Shown: piece by piece, positions 52,835 to 61,647 of the stretch | How positions within the stretch are numbered: position 1 is the stretch's first letter | Layout of the letters: the number at the start of each line of letters is the position of its first letter | Assembly: GCA_022837485.1 (NCBI GenBank) | Contig: JALHHH010000002.1 | Coordinates: 6,943-70,942, forward strand | Length of the DNA stretch: 64,000 nucleotides | Direction of reading: 5' to 3' | From: Bacteroidales bacterium | Lineage (GTDB): Bacteria > Bacteroidota > Bacteroidia > Bacteroidales > Lentimicrobiaceae | The notes under the pieces: generated by a model | What the model was told of the DNA's origin: nothing | What the model saw: the letters and a program-made list of their open reading frames with translations, nothing else | The model's database searches: none | Program-made: the position numbers and the translations under genes

Positions 52835-55795
52835 CTAAAATGAAACATTGGCTCCCAGGGTCACCAGCGTGGTTCTGGGGTAATAACTGAGGTATTCGAT
52901 GCCGGGAGTCAGCCCGCCGAGATTTACCTCGGGGTCGAGTCCCTTGTAAGCGGTCAGGCAAAATACATCCTGGGCAGTGGCATATACCCTGATCCTGGAG
53001 ATGTGCCTGTGATGAAGCGGAATGTTGTAGGCAACCGAGATGTTGTCCATCTTCACAAAGGTTGCACTCTCCACGTATTTCGATGAATACCTGGCATTGC
53101 CCCTGAATTCCGGATTCTCGTACTGCGTCAGGGTTACGTTGTTAAGTCCGAAGGTTCCCCAGTTTTCGTAGTAGAGGCGGTAGGTATTCAGCACCTCTCC
53201 ACCAATGCTTGCGCGAAGAGCCATGCTGAAGTCCCACCTTCCGTAAGTCAGGAAGTTGCTCCACCCCAGGGTGAAGTCGGGATATGCGTTTCCGATGATC
53301 TCCCAGTTGGCAGGGTCTACCTGTCCGATAGGATTTGCATTTTTAAAGAGGTCGAGTCCGTTTTCATCCAGCCCTATCCATACCGGTCCGTAGAAGGTTC
53401 CAAGGGGTTCGCCTTCGCTGATCCTCTGCGTGTTTACCCCTATGGCATGGCCAATCCATCCCAGATCGTAGGAGGTGTCGGTAAACTCTTCGTTCGAGAA
53501 TTTCTCCAGGATATTCTTATTGCGTGCGAAGGTTACAATGGTGTTCCATTCCAACTCCCCTTTTTTTACTGCCTGTCCCCGTAAGGTAAGTTCAATTCCC
53601 CGGTTGCTGATGGTGCCCACGTTGGTGAATAGCTGGTTGTAGAGGTAGGGGGGTACCGATACGCCGTAGGTGTAAAGAAGGTCGGTGCTTTTACGGTAGT
53701 AGTAATCGATGGCTCCGCCCAGCCTGTTGTTGAGAACCGAGAAGTCGATACCGGCATTGATTTCCGATTTGTTCTCCCATTTCAGGTCGGGATTGGGGTT
53801 GCTGACGGGCTGGTAGGAGTTGATCCACTGTCCGTTGTAGAAGAATTTTCCGGCTTTTCCCATCATAATCAGCGAGCGGTAGTTGCCGATGTCCTGGTTT
53901 CCGGTAACGCCGTATCCTACGCGCAGCTTCAGGTCGTTCACCCAAGCGATGTTTTCCATAAACGGCTCGCGGTTGATGCGCCATCCGGCACTTACGGAGG
54001 GGAACCATCCCCATTTGTGGTTTTTTCCAAAGCGCGAGGATCCTTCGCGGCGCAAAGAGGCCGAAGCCAGGTATTTCTCGTCGAAGTTGTACATCACACG
54101 TCCGAAGAATGAAATCAGACGGTTTTTGCCCTTATAGGATCCCATGGAGGCGGTTCCTTCGTACAGGGCCGATCCGGCGCTGATGTTGTGCGGCCCATAC
54201 AGATCGGTATCGAAGCCCGAGTTGATCATATAGGAGTTGTTGGTTACAAATTCCTCGAAAGAGTAACCGCCCAGAGCCTGGAAGTTATGATTGCCGGCCG
54301 AACCGGTATAGTTGATGGTACTTTCGTACTGCAGATCTTTGCTGCGCCCGTTGCTGATCTCGGCTTCTCCTCCGCGGCCCAGACGGCTGGGATAGTATTT
54401 GGTACGGTACGAAAGTTCTTCCCAGTCCGATTTCTCGATAGAAACCAGATTTACCCAGTTTATGTTTTTCGTAAAACGAAGGGTAGCCCTCACGTTGGCT
54501 CCCACATCGTCGGTTTTTCCCTCGCGGGTGCGCTCTTTCAGCATCCCCACGGGATTGTAGTAATCCATGCCCGAAATCAGGGTGTAGCCTCCGGTGTATT
54601 CGTTGCCGGGATCGTAAACCGGAGACGTTGGGTTCCGGATAAACGCCTGGTAGAAAAGGTCGTAGTTGGCAGGCTTGTAGTTGCGCATGCTGTAACTCAG
54701 GTTGTAGTCGAGCGTAAGCAGGTCGCCCAGTGCCTTTTGTGTGATGTTGGTACGAACCAGATACCGGTTAGATTCGTTGTCGAGAAGCAGACCCTCGGCC
54801 TTATCCACAAAGAAAACGCTGCGGTGCGAGAAGTTCTCATCGCCGCCCGAGATGGCCAGGTTGTGTTTGTGGCTCAACGGCAGGGGACGGGTAATCTCTT
54901 TAAACCAGTCGGTTTCGGCTCCGTAGAGGCTGCCGGCTTTTTCGGGGGCATACTTTTCAACGGCATCCTTAAACTGTGCAGCTGTGAGGTTCTTCACCAT
55001 GCGCGGATTCACCTGTACCGAGAGATAACCCGAATACTCCACCCTGTTCTGTCCGCTTTTTGCCCTTTTGGTGGTGATGATGATCACCCCGTTCGATCCG
55101 CGGGTACCATAAATGGCTGCGGCAGAGCCGTCTTTCAGCACGTCGATGCTTTCCACCTCTTCGAAGCTTATGTTTTTCAGATCAACGCCGGCAATACCGT
55201 CTACAATCACCAGGGGTCCCTGTCCCGATGTCAGGGTGTTGGTACCCCGGAGCAGGATCTGGTAGCTGGCCTGAGGGTCGGCGCCGTCGGGACGGGTGAT
55301 CGACAATCCGGCGACCTTGCCCTGAAGCATGCCCATGGGGCTGGAGTAGGCGCCCCGGTTGAATTGGTCGGCTTTTACCGAAGCAATGGATCCGGTGACT
55401 TCCTTGCGGGTGGTGAGGCCGTAGCCTATGACCACCACCTCTTCGAGCGACTCCACCGCCGGTTTCAGGCGTACGTTGAGGGTCGTTTGATTTCCTACGG
55501 GAATTTCGGTGGTTTCGTATCCTACAAAACTGAAAACCAGGATAGAACCCACAGGGACTTCCAGGGTATATCGGCCGTTGATGCCGGTAACGGTTCCCGA
55601 CAGCGTACCTTTTATTGCAATGTTCACTCCCGGCAGCGTTTCTCCGGTATTGTAATCTGCGATCACACCCGAAACAACGCCCGGCTGTGTGTTCTGGGCA
55701 CGCACCACGGCAGGGGTCAGCAGCAGCACGGCAAAAGCCAGCAGCAGAAACCATACGGGGCGAACGGTCGCAACGTGGTAAGATATCTTGTTCAT
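52835..55795 (-). CDS. susC: SusC/RagA-family TonB-dependent outer-membrane transporter
   Basis: The open frame extends to 55948, but ATG 55795 is chosen because it starts the signal peptide (to about residue 34, VVRAQ) and does not overlap the ribokinase stop. The 986-aa protein has a carboxypeptidase-regulatory-like domain (about 38-115) and a plug beginning LEEVVVIGYGLTTRKEVTGS with GTRGSNGVIIITTKR. A large beta-barrel follows, ending in a strand with terminal Phe. With SusD it forms the TonB-powered import complex. The ligand is unknown; operon content points to a riboside. Confidence 0.95.
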   Translation of the reverse strand: MNKISYHVATVRPVWFLLLAFAVLLLTPAVVRAQNTQPGVVSGVIADYNTGETLPGVNIAIKGTLSGTVTGINGRYTLEVPVGSILVFSFVGYETTEIPVGNQTTLNVRLKPAVESLEEVVVIGYGLTTRKEVTGSIASVKADQFNRGAYSSPMGMLQGKVAGLSITRPDGADPQASYQILLRGTNTLTSGQGPLVIVDGIAGVDLKNISFEEVESIDVLKDGSAAAIYGTRGSNGVIIITTKRAKSGQNRVEYSGYLSVQVNPRMVKNLTAAQFKDAVEKYAPEKAGSLYGAETDWFKEITRPLPLSHKHNLAISGGDENFSHRSVFFVDKAEGLLLDNESNRYLVRTNITQKALGDLLTLDYNLSYSMRNYKPANYDLFYQAFIRNPTSPVYDPGNEYTGGYTLISGMDYYNPVGMLKERTREGKTDDVGANVRATLRFTKNINWVNLVSIEKSDWEELSYRTKYYPSRLGRGGEAEISNGRSKDLQYESTINYTGSAGNHNFQALGGYSFEEFVTNNSYMINSGFDTDLYGPHNISAGSALYEGTASMGSYKGKNRLISFFGRVMYNFDEKYLASASLRREGSSRFGKNHKWGWFPSVSAGWRINREPFMENIAWVNDLKLRVGYGVTGNQDIGNYRSLIMMGKAGKFFYNGQWINSYQPVSNPNPDLKWENKSEINAGIDFSVLNNRLGGAIDYYYRKSTDLLYTYGVSVPPYLYNQLFTNVGTISNRGIELTLRGQAVKKGELEWNTIVTFARNKNILEKFSNEEFTDTSYDLGWIGHAIGVNTQRISEGEPLGTFYGPVWIGLDENGLDLFKNANPIGQVDPANWEIIGNAYPDFTLGWSNFLTYGRWDFSMALRASIGGEVLNTYRLYYENWGTFGLNNVTLTQYENPEFRGNARYSSKYVESATFVKMDNISVAYNIPLHHRHISRIRVYATAQDVFCLTAYKGLDPEVNLGGLTPGIEYLSYYPRTTLVTLGANVSF

Positions 55796-55815
55796 GGCAA
55801 AGGGTTTTTGTTCGG

Positions 55816-56727
55816 TTAAATCGTTTGTAATTCTGCCCTGTGGGGGATGCTCGACTGCGCTCCCATCCGGGTAACCGTAATGGCGGAGGCTTTGGCGGCC
55901 ATCTTCACCGCGTCGAGTATGGATCTGCCTTCCGACAGACCCACACACAGCGTTCCGCAGAAAACATCCCCGGCAGCGGTAGTGTCGAGGGCATCCACCT
56001 TAACGGCATCCACGAAGTGATATTCTTCGTGATCCTTGATAAGTGCACCCTGACTTCCGAGGGTAATCACCACAATGCTGACGCCTTTTGCGCTGATGAT
56101 ATCGGCAGCCTGACGGGCCGACTCCCGGTCGGTAACCTTGATTCCCGAAAGAATCTCGGCCTCGGAACGGTTCGGAACAATTATATAGGTGTTCTTCAGC
56201 AGCTGATCCGAAAGCGCACGGGCAGGGGCAGGGTTAAGGATAACCTTAATGTTCTTGCGGTTTGCCATCTCGGCAACGTATTCCACTGTATTAACGGGTA
56301 TTTCGAGCTGCATCAGAACCAGGTCGCAGCTCTCGATTTCCGGGGCTGCCTTGTCGATATCGGCCGGACAAAGGGAGGCATTGGCGCCCGAGGCTACCAC
56401 TATGCAGTTCTCGCCGAAGGAGTCCACCGTAATCAGCGCAACCCCCGAAGGATTCGAAGGATCGGAGAAAATGTAATCGGTTTTGATGTCTTCGGCATTG
56501 TAGAGTACCACCGACTGCTTCCCGAAAACGTCGTTGCCGGTCTTCGAGATAAACGTAACCCTGCCACCCATGCGCGCAGCCGCAACGGCCTGATTGGCCC
56601 CCTTGCCGCCGGGATTCATGAAGAATGTACCGCCAAGCACGGTTTCACCGGGGATGGGCAAACGGTCTGCCTTGATTACCATATCGGTATTACAGCTTCC
56701 AACTACAACGATTTTCTTTTGCTGCAT
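55816..56727 (-). CDS. rbsK: Ribokinase (PfkB family)
   Basis: The frame is open to 56874, but ATG 56727 gives the standard N-terminus KIVVVGSCNTDMVIKADRLP and 303 aa. Motifs: NPGGKGANQAVAAARMGG (sugar-binding Gly pair), NPAPARALSD, PNRSEAEILSG, LGSQGALI, and DTTAAGDVFCGTL with the catalytic Asp. It phosphorylates ribose to ribose-5-phosphate in the cytoplasm. It is the first gene of the operon, 20 bp before susC; a kinase placed upstream of susC is unusual for ordinary polysaccharide loci. A -7 element lies 24 bp upstream. Confidence 0.95.
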   Translation of the reverse strand: MQQKKIVVVGSCNTDMVIKADRLPIPGETVLGGTFFMNPGGKGANQAVAAARMGGRVTFISKTGNDVFGKQSVVLYNAEDIKTDYIFSDPSNPSGVALITVDSFGENCIVVASGANASLCPADIDKAAPEIESCDLVLMQLEIPVNTVEYVAEMANRKNIKVILNPAPARALSDQLLKNTYIIVPNRSEAEILSGIKVTDRESARQAADIISAKGVSIVVITLGSQGALIKDHEEYHFVDAVKVDALDTTAAGDVFCGTLCVGLSEGRSILDAVKMAAKASAITVTRMGAQSSIPHRAELQTI

Positions 56728-56751
56728 GTAAATTTCTGTTAGATGAGAAAG

Positions 56752-56759
56752 CAAATCTA
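56752..56759 (-). promoter_or_regulatory. -7 promoter element (TAGATTTG) for the rbsK-susCD operon
   Basis: This exact TAnnTTTG match on the minus strand lies 24 bp before the rbsK start. Plus-strand CAAA sites at 56775 and 56784 could be -33 boxes, but the spacers (15 and 24 bp) are off. Weak -33 matching would suit a regulated promoter. Confidence 0.5.
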
Positions 56760-56913
56760 TTAAGAACAATCCGCCAAAAAAATCAAAAATGAATGCCAAA
56801 CTGTAATTATAAAAAGGGGGTGTAATAAGAAGCAGGTTTTGTAAACGCCATGATATCAATAACATAAAATTCATTTAATTCTTAATATTCCGTCCGTTTC
56901 CGGTAATTATGAT

Positions 56914-56921
56914 TATATTTG
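56914..56921 (+). promoter_or_regulatory. -7 promoter element (TATATTTG) for the divergent helical protein
   Basis: This exact TAnnTTTG match lies about 200 bp before ATG 57123. No -33 TTTG is seen. It faces away from the rbsK promoter, 155 bp apart. Confidence 0.45.
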
Positions 56922-57122
56922 CATTGCACGATTTCCGCACCCGGCCGGGAGACCGATTGTGTAAAGGGACTTTGCATGGGCGTTTCGCCTCCGGGAAAGG
57001 AAGAAACGGTTTTTTACTATCCGCTGCTGGAGGTCAATCGAAGGTTGCGACAAGGGGAGCGGCCGCACCGGGTAAAGGCCGCCGGGTTGTTCTCCGTGCT
57101 TTTGCGAAAAAATGGGAAAACT

Positions 57123-58664
57123 ATGACACGCTTTGAATCCCTGGTACATCTGGTTCATTCCATGACCATGCCCGAGAAGAAGGCATTCCGGTCGAAGGTC
57201 TGCCATAAACGAAAACCGGCATCTTACCAGCTTTTGTACGATATTATTGAGAAATCTCCCAGCGATGCCCCGGAAACCATACGGCAGGCCTTTCTTACAC
57301 AATGCCCGGGCTCAGCTTTCGAAACCACGGTAAAGTACCTCTTCAGCGTACTCCTCGACATCATGCACGATCTGAAAAAGAATCAGGACAACGTGTTCAT
57401 GCTCTTCAACAAAATACTGAATGCCCGCATACTTTACGAGAAGTCGCTGTTCGACGAGTGTTTCGATACCCTTGAAACCGTGAAGCAGCTGGCGGTGAAG
57501 TACGAAAACGATTACGCCCTGCTGATGGCCAACAGGCTGGAGCTCGACTACCTTCTGGCGCTTAACTTCCCCAATACCAGCGAACAGGAGCTGCTGAAAA
57601 AGCAGTTTCGCATCAACGAAGCCCTGAAAGGCATACGCAAGGTTAATGAGCAGTCGTCGCTTTACGAAATCCTCAGACACCGTACCCTTTACAAGGGCTA
57701 CGCCCGTTCACAGAAGGAGAAAAATGAACTGAACGACCTGATATACAGTGAGCTGAGTCTGGTAGCCTCGCTTTCTCCCGAAAATTTTGAAATCAGCAAG
57801 CTGCATCAGCTTTTTCAGAGTAACTACCTGATCAGCGTGGGCGACTTCAAATCGGCCCTGCGTTCGTATTACGAACTGATCAACCTGTTTGAGGCCAACA
57901 AGCATCTGTGGAACTCCCCGCCCCTTTACTATATGTACACCATCGAAGGAGTTCTGGAGACCCTGCGCAGCATCCGTGACTACGAGGGTATGCGTCATTT
58001 CACGGATCAGCTCCGTAAAATCGAAAGCAACTCCCTCGATTTCAGGCTGAATCAGACCTGCGTGGTGTTTCTGTATGAATTGTTCCCCCTGCTGGATGCT
58101 GGCGAATTCCGATCGGCCCTGGAGCTGAAGCAGAGCTACCGCGAGGTGCTGTTCGACCGTTTCCATCTGCTGAGCCGGGCGCGACAGGCAGAGTTGTGCC
58201 TGTACACCGGACTGATCCATTTCGGCAACGGCGATTTTCAGGCTGCACACCGCGAGCTGAGCCGCATCATCGTCCGCGGCAAGAGTTATTTCTACCTGCC
58301 CCTGTACCGAACCATACGGCTGGTAAACCTGATGATACTCTACAAGCTGGGCGACGGGGAGCCGATACGCTACGAGATACGGTCGCTGCGCCGCGACCTC
58401 TCGGGCAACGAAAAGGGCTACCGCATCGAGCTGCTGATGCTGCGGTTTCTTATCAAACAGCTGCCCGTCACCCGCAAGGGCAAACGGAAACTCCTCGAAA
58501 AATACCTTCCCGAATTCGAAGAGATCCGCACCGACGTCTTCGAACAGCAGATTCTGCGCATCATCGACTTCACGGCCTGGATGGAATCCGAACTTCTTAT
58601 GGTGCCGCTGGCAGAGGTACTGGCGGAACGTACGGAACAATTCGCCGCGGATCCGGTAATATGA
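57123..58664 (+). CDS. Large helical protein divergent from the sugar operon; candidate regulator
   Basis: The frame opens at 56919, but the first 68 codons show no conserved character. ATG 57123 gives a 513-aa protein starting MTRFESLVHLVHSMTMPEKK. It is almost wholly alpha-helical, rich in L, E, R, Y and F, with TPR-like pairs in the middle (LLMANRLELDYLLALNFPNT, YYELINLFEANKHLWNSPPL). There is no signal peptide, membrane segment or obvious helix-turn-helix; the basic N-terminus (KKAFRSKVCHKRKPASY) might contact nucleic acid. Its divergent position next to rbsK-susCD suggests control of that operon, as in rus loci. This is inference from position only. Confidence 0.7.
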   Translation: MTRFESLVHLVHSMTMPEKKAFRSKVCHKRKPASYQLLYDIIEKSPSDAPETIRQAFLTQCPGSAFETTVKYLFSVLLDIMHDLKKNQDNVFMLFNKILNARILYEKSLFDECFDTLETVKQLAVKYENDYALLMANRLELDYLLALNFPNTSEQELLKKQFRINEALKGIRKVNEQSSLYEILRHRTLYKGYARSQKEKNELNDLIYSELSLVASLSPENFEISKLHQLFQSNYLISVGDFKSALRSYYELINLFEANKHLWNSPPLYYMYTIEGVLETLRSIRDYEGMRHFTDQLRKIESNSLDFRLNQTCVVFLYELFPLLDAGEFRSALELKQSYREVLFDRFHLLSRARQAELCLYTGLIHFGNGDFQAAHRELSRIIVRGKSYFYLPLYRTIRLVNLMILYKLGDGEPIRYEIRSLRRDLSGNEKGYRIELLMLRFLIKQLPVTRKGKRKLLEKYLPEFEEIRTDVFEQQILRIIDFTAWMESELLMVPLAEVLAERTEQFAADPVI

Positions 58665-58705
58665 TATCCATTAAGGAAAAAGGCGTTCCGGATACTTTTG
58701 AAAGG

Positions 58706-60409
58706 CTAATGCCGGATTTGTATTTTATTTACGTGAACTTCCTCCGGTGAAATGGCCTGCACCGCATAGACTCCCGGTTGCAGATTGCTCAGGTTTATCC
58801 GGTTAATACCGGCCGCAAGTTGCGATTGAAATACCTGTCGCCCGTTCATGTCGTAAATCCGGCAAACGGAAGGAATCGTGGTCTCTGCAAAGAAAATCCC
58901 CTTGCCGGGATTCGGCCATATCTTCAGAGATGACAATGGTTTTACTGCAGGAACATGAACGGAGAGGTCGTGCTCAAGTTTACGGATAAAAATATCGTAC
59001 CAGCCGGTGGACTGCATTATGGAAATTGGTTCGGCAGGATCGAAATCGGCCAGGCTAAAAAAGGTCCCGGATTCGATGATTGAGCCATCGTCGTTCAATA
59101 TCAGGCAGTTGCCTGAAATTCCCGAAGTACTGCTCAGATGCTTTGCCCAGACGAAGCTGCCTTCCATATCCAGTTTCAGCATAAAACCGTCCGTGTCGCC
59201 GGCCGATTCCATTGTGTAAATGCCTTCACCGGGATCTGCATCCAGCGATCCGTAGAAATAGCCGGTTACGTATACGTTGTCGTATTCGTCCACCGCAATG
59301 TCTTTGCCGCTTTCCATGCTTTCGCCGCTGATGCTTACCGCCCGGTTAAGCATCCCGGCCGGATCGAGGCTTAACACATAGCCATCGTTTAGTCCCATGG
59401 AATTCAGGATGTACTCCCCGGGTCCCGGATCAAAATCGGCGTTATCCCTGAAGTAACCGGTTGTAAGGATGTATCCCCGGCTGTCTATAACCATATTTTC
59501 GAGAGAGATGTCTTCCACGCCTCCATAACCGAAAGCGGTTTCAAAATTGCCCTGAGGATCTGATTTCACAATATAGCAATACGAATAATCGGGCGATCCA
59601 AGAAGAAAAACCCCCTCTCCCGGATCAAAATCGGCGGTTCCGGTGTGGGAACCTCCACACCAGAGATTTCCTCCGGCATCTGTATCAAGTACTTGCAAAT
59701 GGATATATCCGCTGCCTTCAAACAAACCTGCCTCCAGAAAATTTCCGTCGCAATCAAGAGTGCAGATAAAAGCACCGTAGCCATCCGGATCAACTTCAAA
59801 AATCCCGGGTCCGGGATCGAGGTCCAGGGCCATATCGAACGAACCACCGAAATAAACCTTACCCGAGCTATCCGTGGCAATTTGACCGCCGGATTCATAC
59901 CCGGGGGATCCGAACTGTCCCGCCCACAGAAGCATACCGTCCGGGCTGTATTTGGCCAGAAAAAGATCGGTATTTCCTGCAGAAGTCAGCAGGCATTCTT
60001 CCGGGCCGGGATCCAGATCAATTACCCCGAAGAAGCTGCCGCCGAGCCAGTAATTTCCATCCCTGTCAATATCAAAATCGGTGGGCGTATCGTTCGCACT
60101 TCCTGCAAGGGTGAATGTATGGATGGCATTTCCGGTGCTGTCCCATCTGCAAAAAAAGATGTCGTAATCGTAATCGCCCGAAGTGCTGATTTGTCCGGTC
60201 TGGTTTGCGGAATCAAGGAGAATGGATCCGGAGAAGTACCCGTATGTACAGATATTGCCGGATCTGTCCGTTTTCATCTTCTGCACGCCGATCTGACTGT
60301 TGCCGCCCCCGATGCTGGATCTGGCCCAATCAAGGGAAACCTGAGCCCTGCCATTTATCGCACAAAAAGCGAAGAGAATACAAGCGATTGTGTATTTTGT
60401 CGGGTTCAT
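58706..60409 (-). CDS. T9SS-exported repeat protein with C-terminal sorting domain
   Basis: This 567-aa protein has a signal peptide (to about residue 22, NGRAQ). About eight beta-propeller-like repeats of roughly 50 residues follow, each with DFDPG/DLDPG near its end (for example GGSFFGVIDLDPGPEECLL, GSHTGTADFDPGEGVF, RDNADFDPGPGEYILNS). Residues of about 485-567 form a type A Por sorting tail: LKIWPNPGKGIFFAE, CRIYDMNGRQVFQSQL, and NLSNLQPGVYAVQ. The tail sends the protein through the type IX secretion system to the surface or medium. The repeats recall SBBP-type propellers; a binding function is guessed. Confidence 0.88.
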   Translation of the reverse strand: MNPTKYTIACILFAFCAINGRAQVSLDWARSSIGGGNSQIGVQKMKTDRSGNICTYGYFSGSILLDSANQTGQISTSGDYDYDIFFCRWDSTGNAIHTFTLAGSANDTPTDFDIDRDGNYWLGGSFFGVIDLDPGPEECLLTSAGNTDLFLAKYSPDGMLLWAGQFGSPGYESGGQIATDSSGKVYFGGSFDMALDLDPGPGIFEVDPDGYGAFICTLDCDGNFLEAGLFEGSGYIHLQVLDTDAGGNLWCGGSHTGTADFDPGEGVFLLGSPDYSYCYIVKSDPQGNFETAFGYGGVEDISLENMVIDSRGYILTTGYFRDNADFDPGPGEYILNSMGLNDGYVLSLDPAGMLNRAVSISGESMESGKDIAVDEYDNVYVTGYFYGSLDADPGEGIYTMESAGDTDGFMLKLDMEGSFVWAKHLSSTSGISGNCLILNDDGSIIESGTFFSLADFDPAEPISIMQSTGWYDIFIRKLEHDLSVHVPAVKPLSSLKIWPNPGKGIFFAETTIPSVCRIYDMNGRQVFQSQLAAGINRINLSNLQPGVYAVQAISPEEVHVNKIQIRH

Positions 60410-60674
60410 GGGTTAAGATTATCTGAAGAGGGGATGCAATAGATTAGCGAAGGTATGGGAATGCAATGGATTAAGCGTTTAAATGGAATCATAAACAAAT
60501 ATAATAGATATTATTGACTGGCAGTAGGCAAAGCAGTACAAAAAATTCTTGTTTTTTTTAAAAACATCCGAAGGTGGTTCACAGGCTGTAAGCAACAGGG
60601 CCAGCCAGGAGTGGGAGAATGGGATTGGATTGATTTTATTTTACCTGGCGAATATTGTTGTATAAATTAAAAAC

Positions 60675-60701
60675 ACCGGTGCCGGTAATGCCGGCACCGG
60701 T
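60675..60701 (-). terminator. Terminator of the DUF6266-like gene
   Basis: ACCGGTGCCGG and CCGGCACCGGT form a perfect 11-bp stem with loop TAATG. On the minus strand it is followed by GTTTTTAATTT, 10 bp after the stop codon. Confidence 0.9.
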
Positions 60702-60710
60702 TATTCAATC

Positions 60711-61373
60711 CTATTCCAGGACCAGGGATCCGGCCCAGGCGGTGTCGGAAACCTGCTTTCGGGTTACGGATGAATTCAGCGCCAGTTCGGACAGAAAGAA
60801 GGCATACACGTGCACGCTGCGTCCTGCCCATCCCAGCGGAACCTTAAGGGTGGTTTCGGCATCCGAACGCGTTGCCACGGCATAGTGTACGCTTGAACGG
60901 AGTTCCTCCGCATCCAGAAGGCTTACCATCAAACGGTCGCCAGCCCTGGCGCCGGGTTCATCGGAATTGTCGGTCCATTGCAGATGCAAGCTTGCCGGTG
61001 CAACGGCCACAGCCTGCAGGTTTTCCACCCCGGCCAGCTCTCCGTGGCTCAGCATCACCTTCGAAAAATCAACCCGTACGTCGGGGTGTTCGCCGGTGAT
61101 GGCGTGCTGCAGGGCGTGCGAAACGGCAGCATTCAGAGGCGATACCTTGCCGGCATACGGCTGAAAACCGATGCGTACCAGTACGCCGTTTGCATGCACC
61201 ATCCGGACGGCAAGGCCGAACCGGGTTCTTTGATTCAACTGACGGAACGACTTCGGGTTTTTAACCGAAGAGGGGCGAATCCGCATTACCCCTTTCCCTT
61301 TCCAGGATGAGCCGACAATGGTGCCGACGCTTCCGGAGAATTTTCCATGGATACCTTGAGTGTAGGTTGCCAT
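60711..61373 (-). CDS. DUF6266-like protein
   Basis: This 220-aa protein has an N-terminus (MATYTQGIHGKFSGSVGTIV then GSSWKGKGVMRIRP) close to the G-x-x-G-x-F-S-G-x-V-G-x-V-x-G-x-x-W-K-G start of DUF6266 proteins, which occur in Bacteroidetes, often in variable regions. It has no export signal. The C-terminal half resembles a fibronectin-like beta-sandwich (VAVAPASLHLQWTDNSDEPG, ALNSSVTRKQVSDTAWAG). Its function is unknown. Upstream lie two sets of phased short repeats. Confidence 0.75.
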   Translation of the reverse strand: MATYTQGIHGKFSGSVGTIVGSSWKGKGVMRIRPSSVKNPKSFRQLNQRTRFGLAVRMVHANGVLVRIGFQPYAGKVSPLNAAVSHALQHAITGEHPDVRVDFSKVMLSHGELAGVENLQAVAVAPASLHLQWTDNSDEPGARAGDRLMVSLLDAEELRSSVHYAVATRSDAETTLKVPLGWAGRSVHVYAFFLSELALNSSVTRKQVSDTAWAGSLVLE

Positions 61374-61477
61374 ACGAGTAAAATTTAGAGTTTGTATCCG
61401 CTACTGTTTTTCGCGGCTTATGCTTGCTGACAGGCAAATTCTGCGCAAAAAATGCGTAACAAATTTTTTTTTCATCG

Positions 61478-61554
61478 CTTTACATCTCTTTGCATCCCTT
61501 TGCATCGCGACTGCCAGAATGCCATCTGACAGCAGAATGCAAAACGATGCAAAA
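61478..61554. repeat. Decameric repeats CTTTGCATC, direct then inverted
   Basis: CTTTACATCT, CTTTGCATCC and CTTTGCATCG follow one another with a 10-bp period (61478-61507). After about 28 bp the reverse motif appears twice, GAATGCAAAA and CGATGCAAAA (61535-61554), also with a 10-bp period. The spacing is one helical turn, as expected for repeated protein-binding sites on one face of DNA. Confidence 0.75.
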
Positions 61555-61603
61555 CAATGAAACGGATATGAAATAATGTCAGTCTTTTTACCCTTTTCCT
61601 GCA

Positions 61604-61647
61604 TTTCTCTATACTTTCTCTATGATTTCTCTATGATTCCTCTATGG
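61604..61647 (+). repeat. Four tandem 11-bp repeats, TTTCTCTATGA
   Basis: The units are TTTCTCTATAC, TTTCTCTATGA, TTTCTCTATGA and TTCCTCTATGG, exactly adjacent. The array is 231 bp upstream of the DUF6266-like start. It may bind a regulator or be a slippage-prone repeat. Confidence 0.85.

Noticed and set aside
55796..55948. N-terminal extension of SusC by 51 residues
   Set aside because: It overlaps the end of rbsK and would bury the signal peptide; ATG 55795 is placed correctly.
56919..57122. N-terminal extension of the helical protein by 68 codons
   Set aside because: It begins on the -7 element itself, and the residues look like random translation.
61401..61604. A 67-codon minus-strand frame over the decameric repeats
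   Set aside because: It is a by-product of the repeats and has no protein features.
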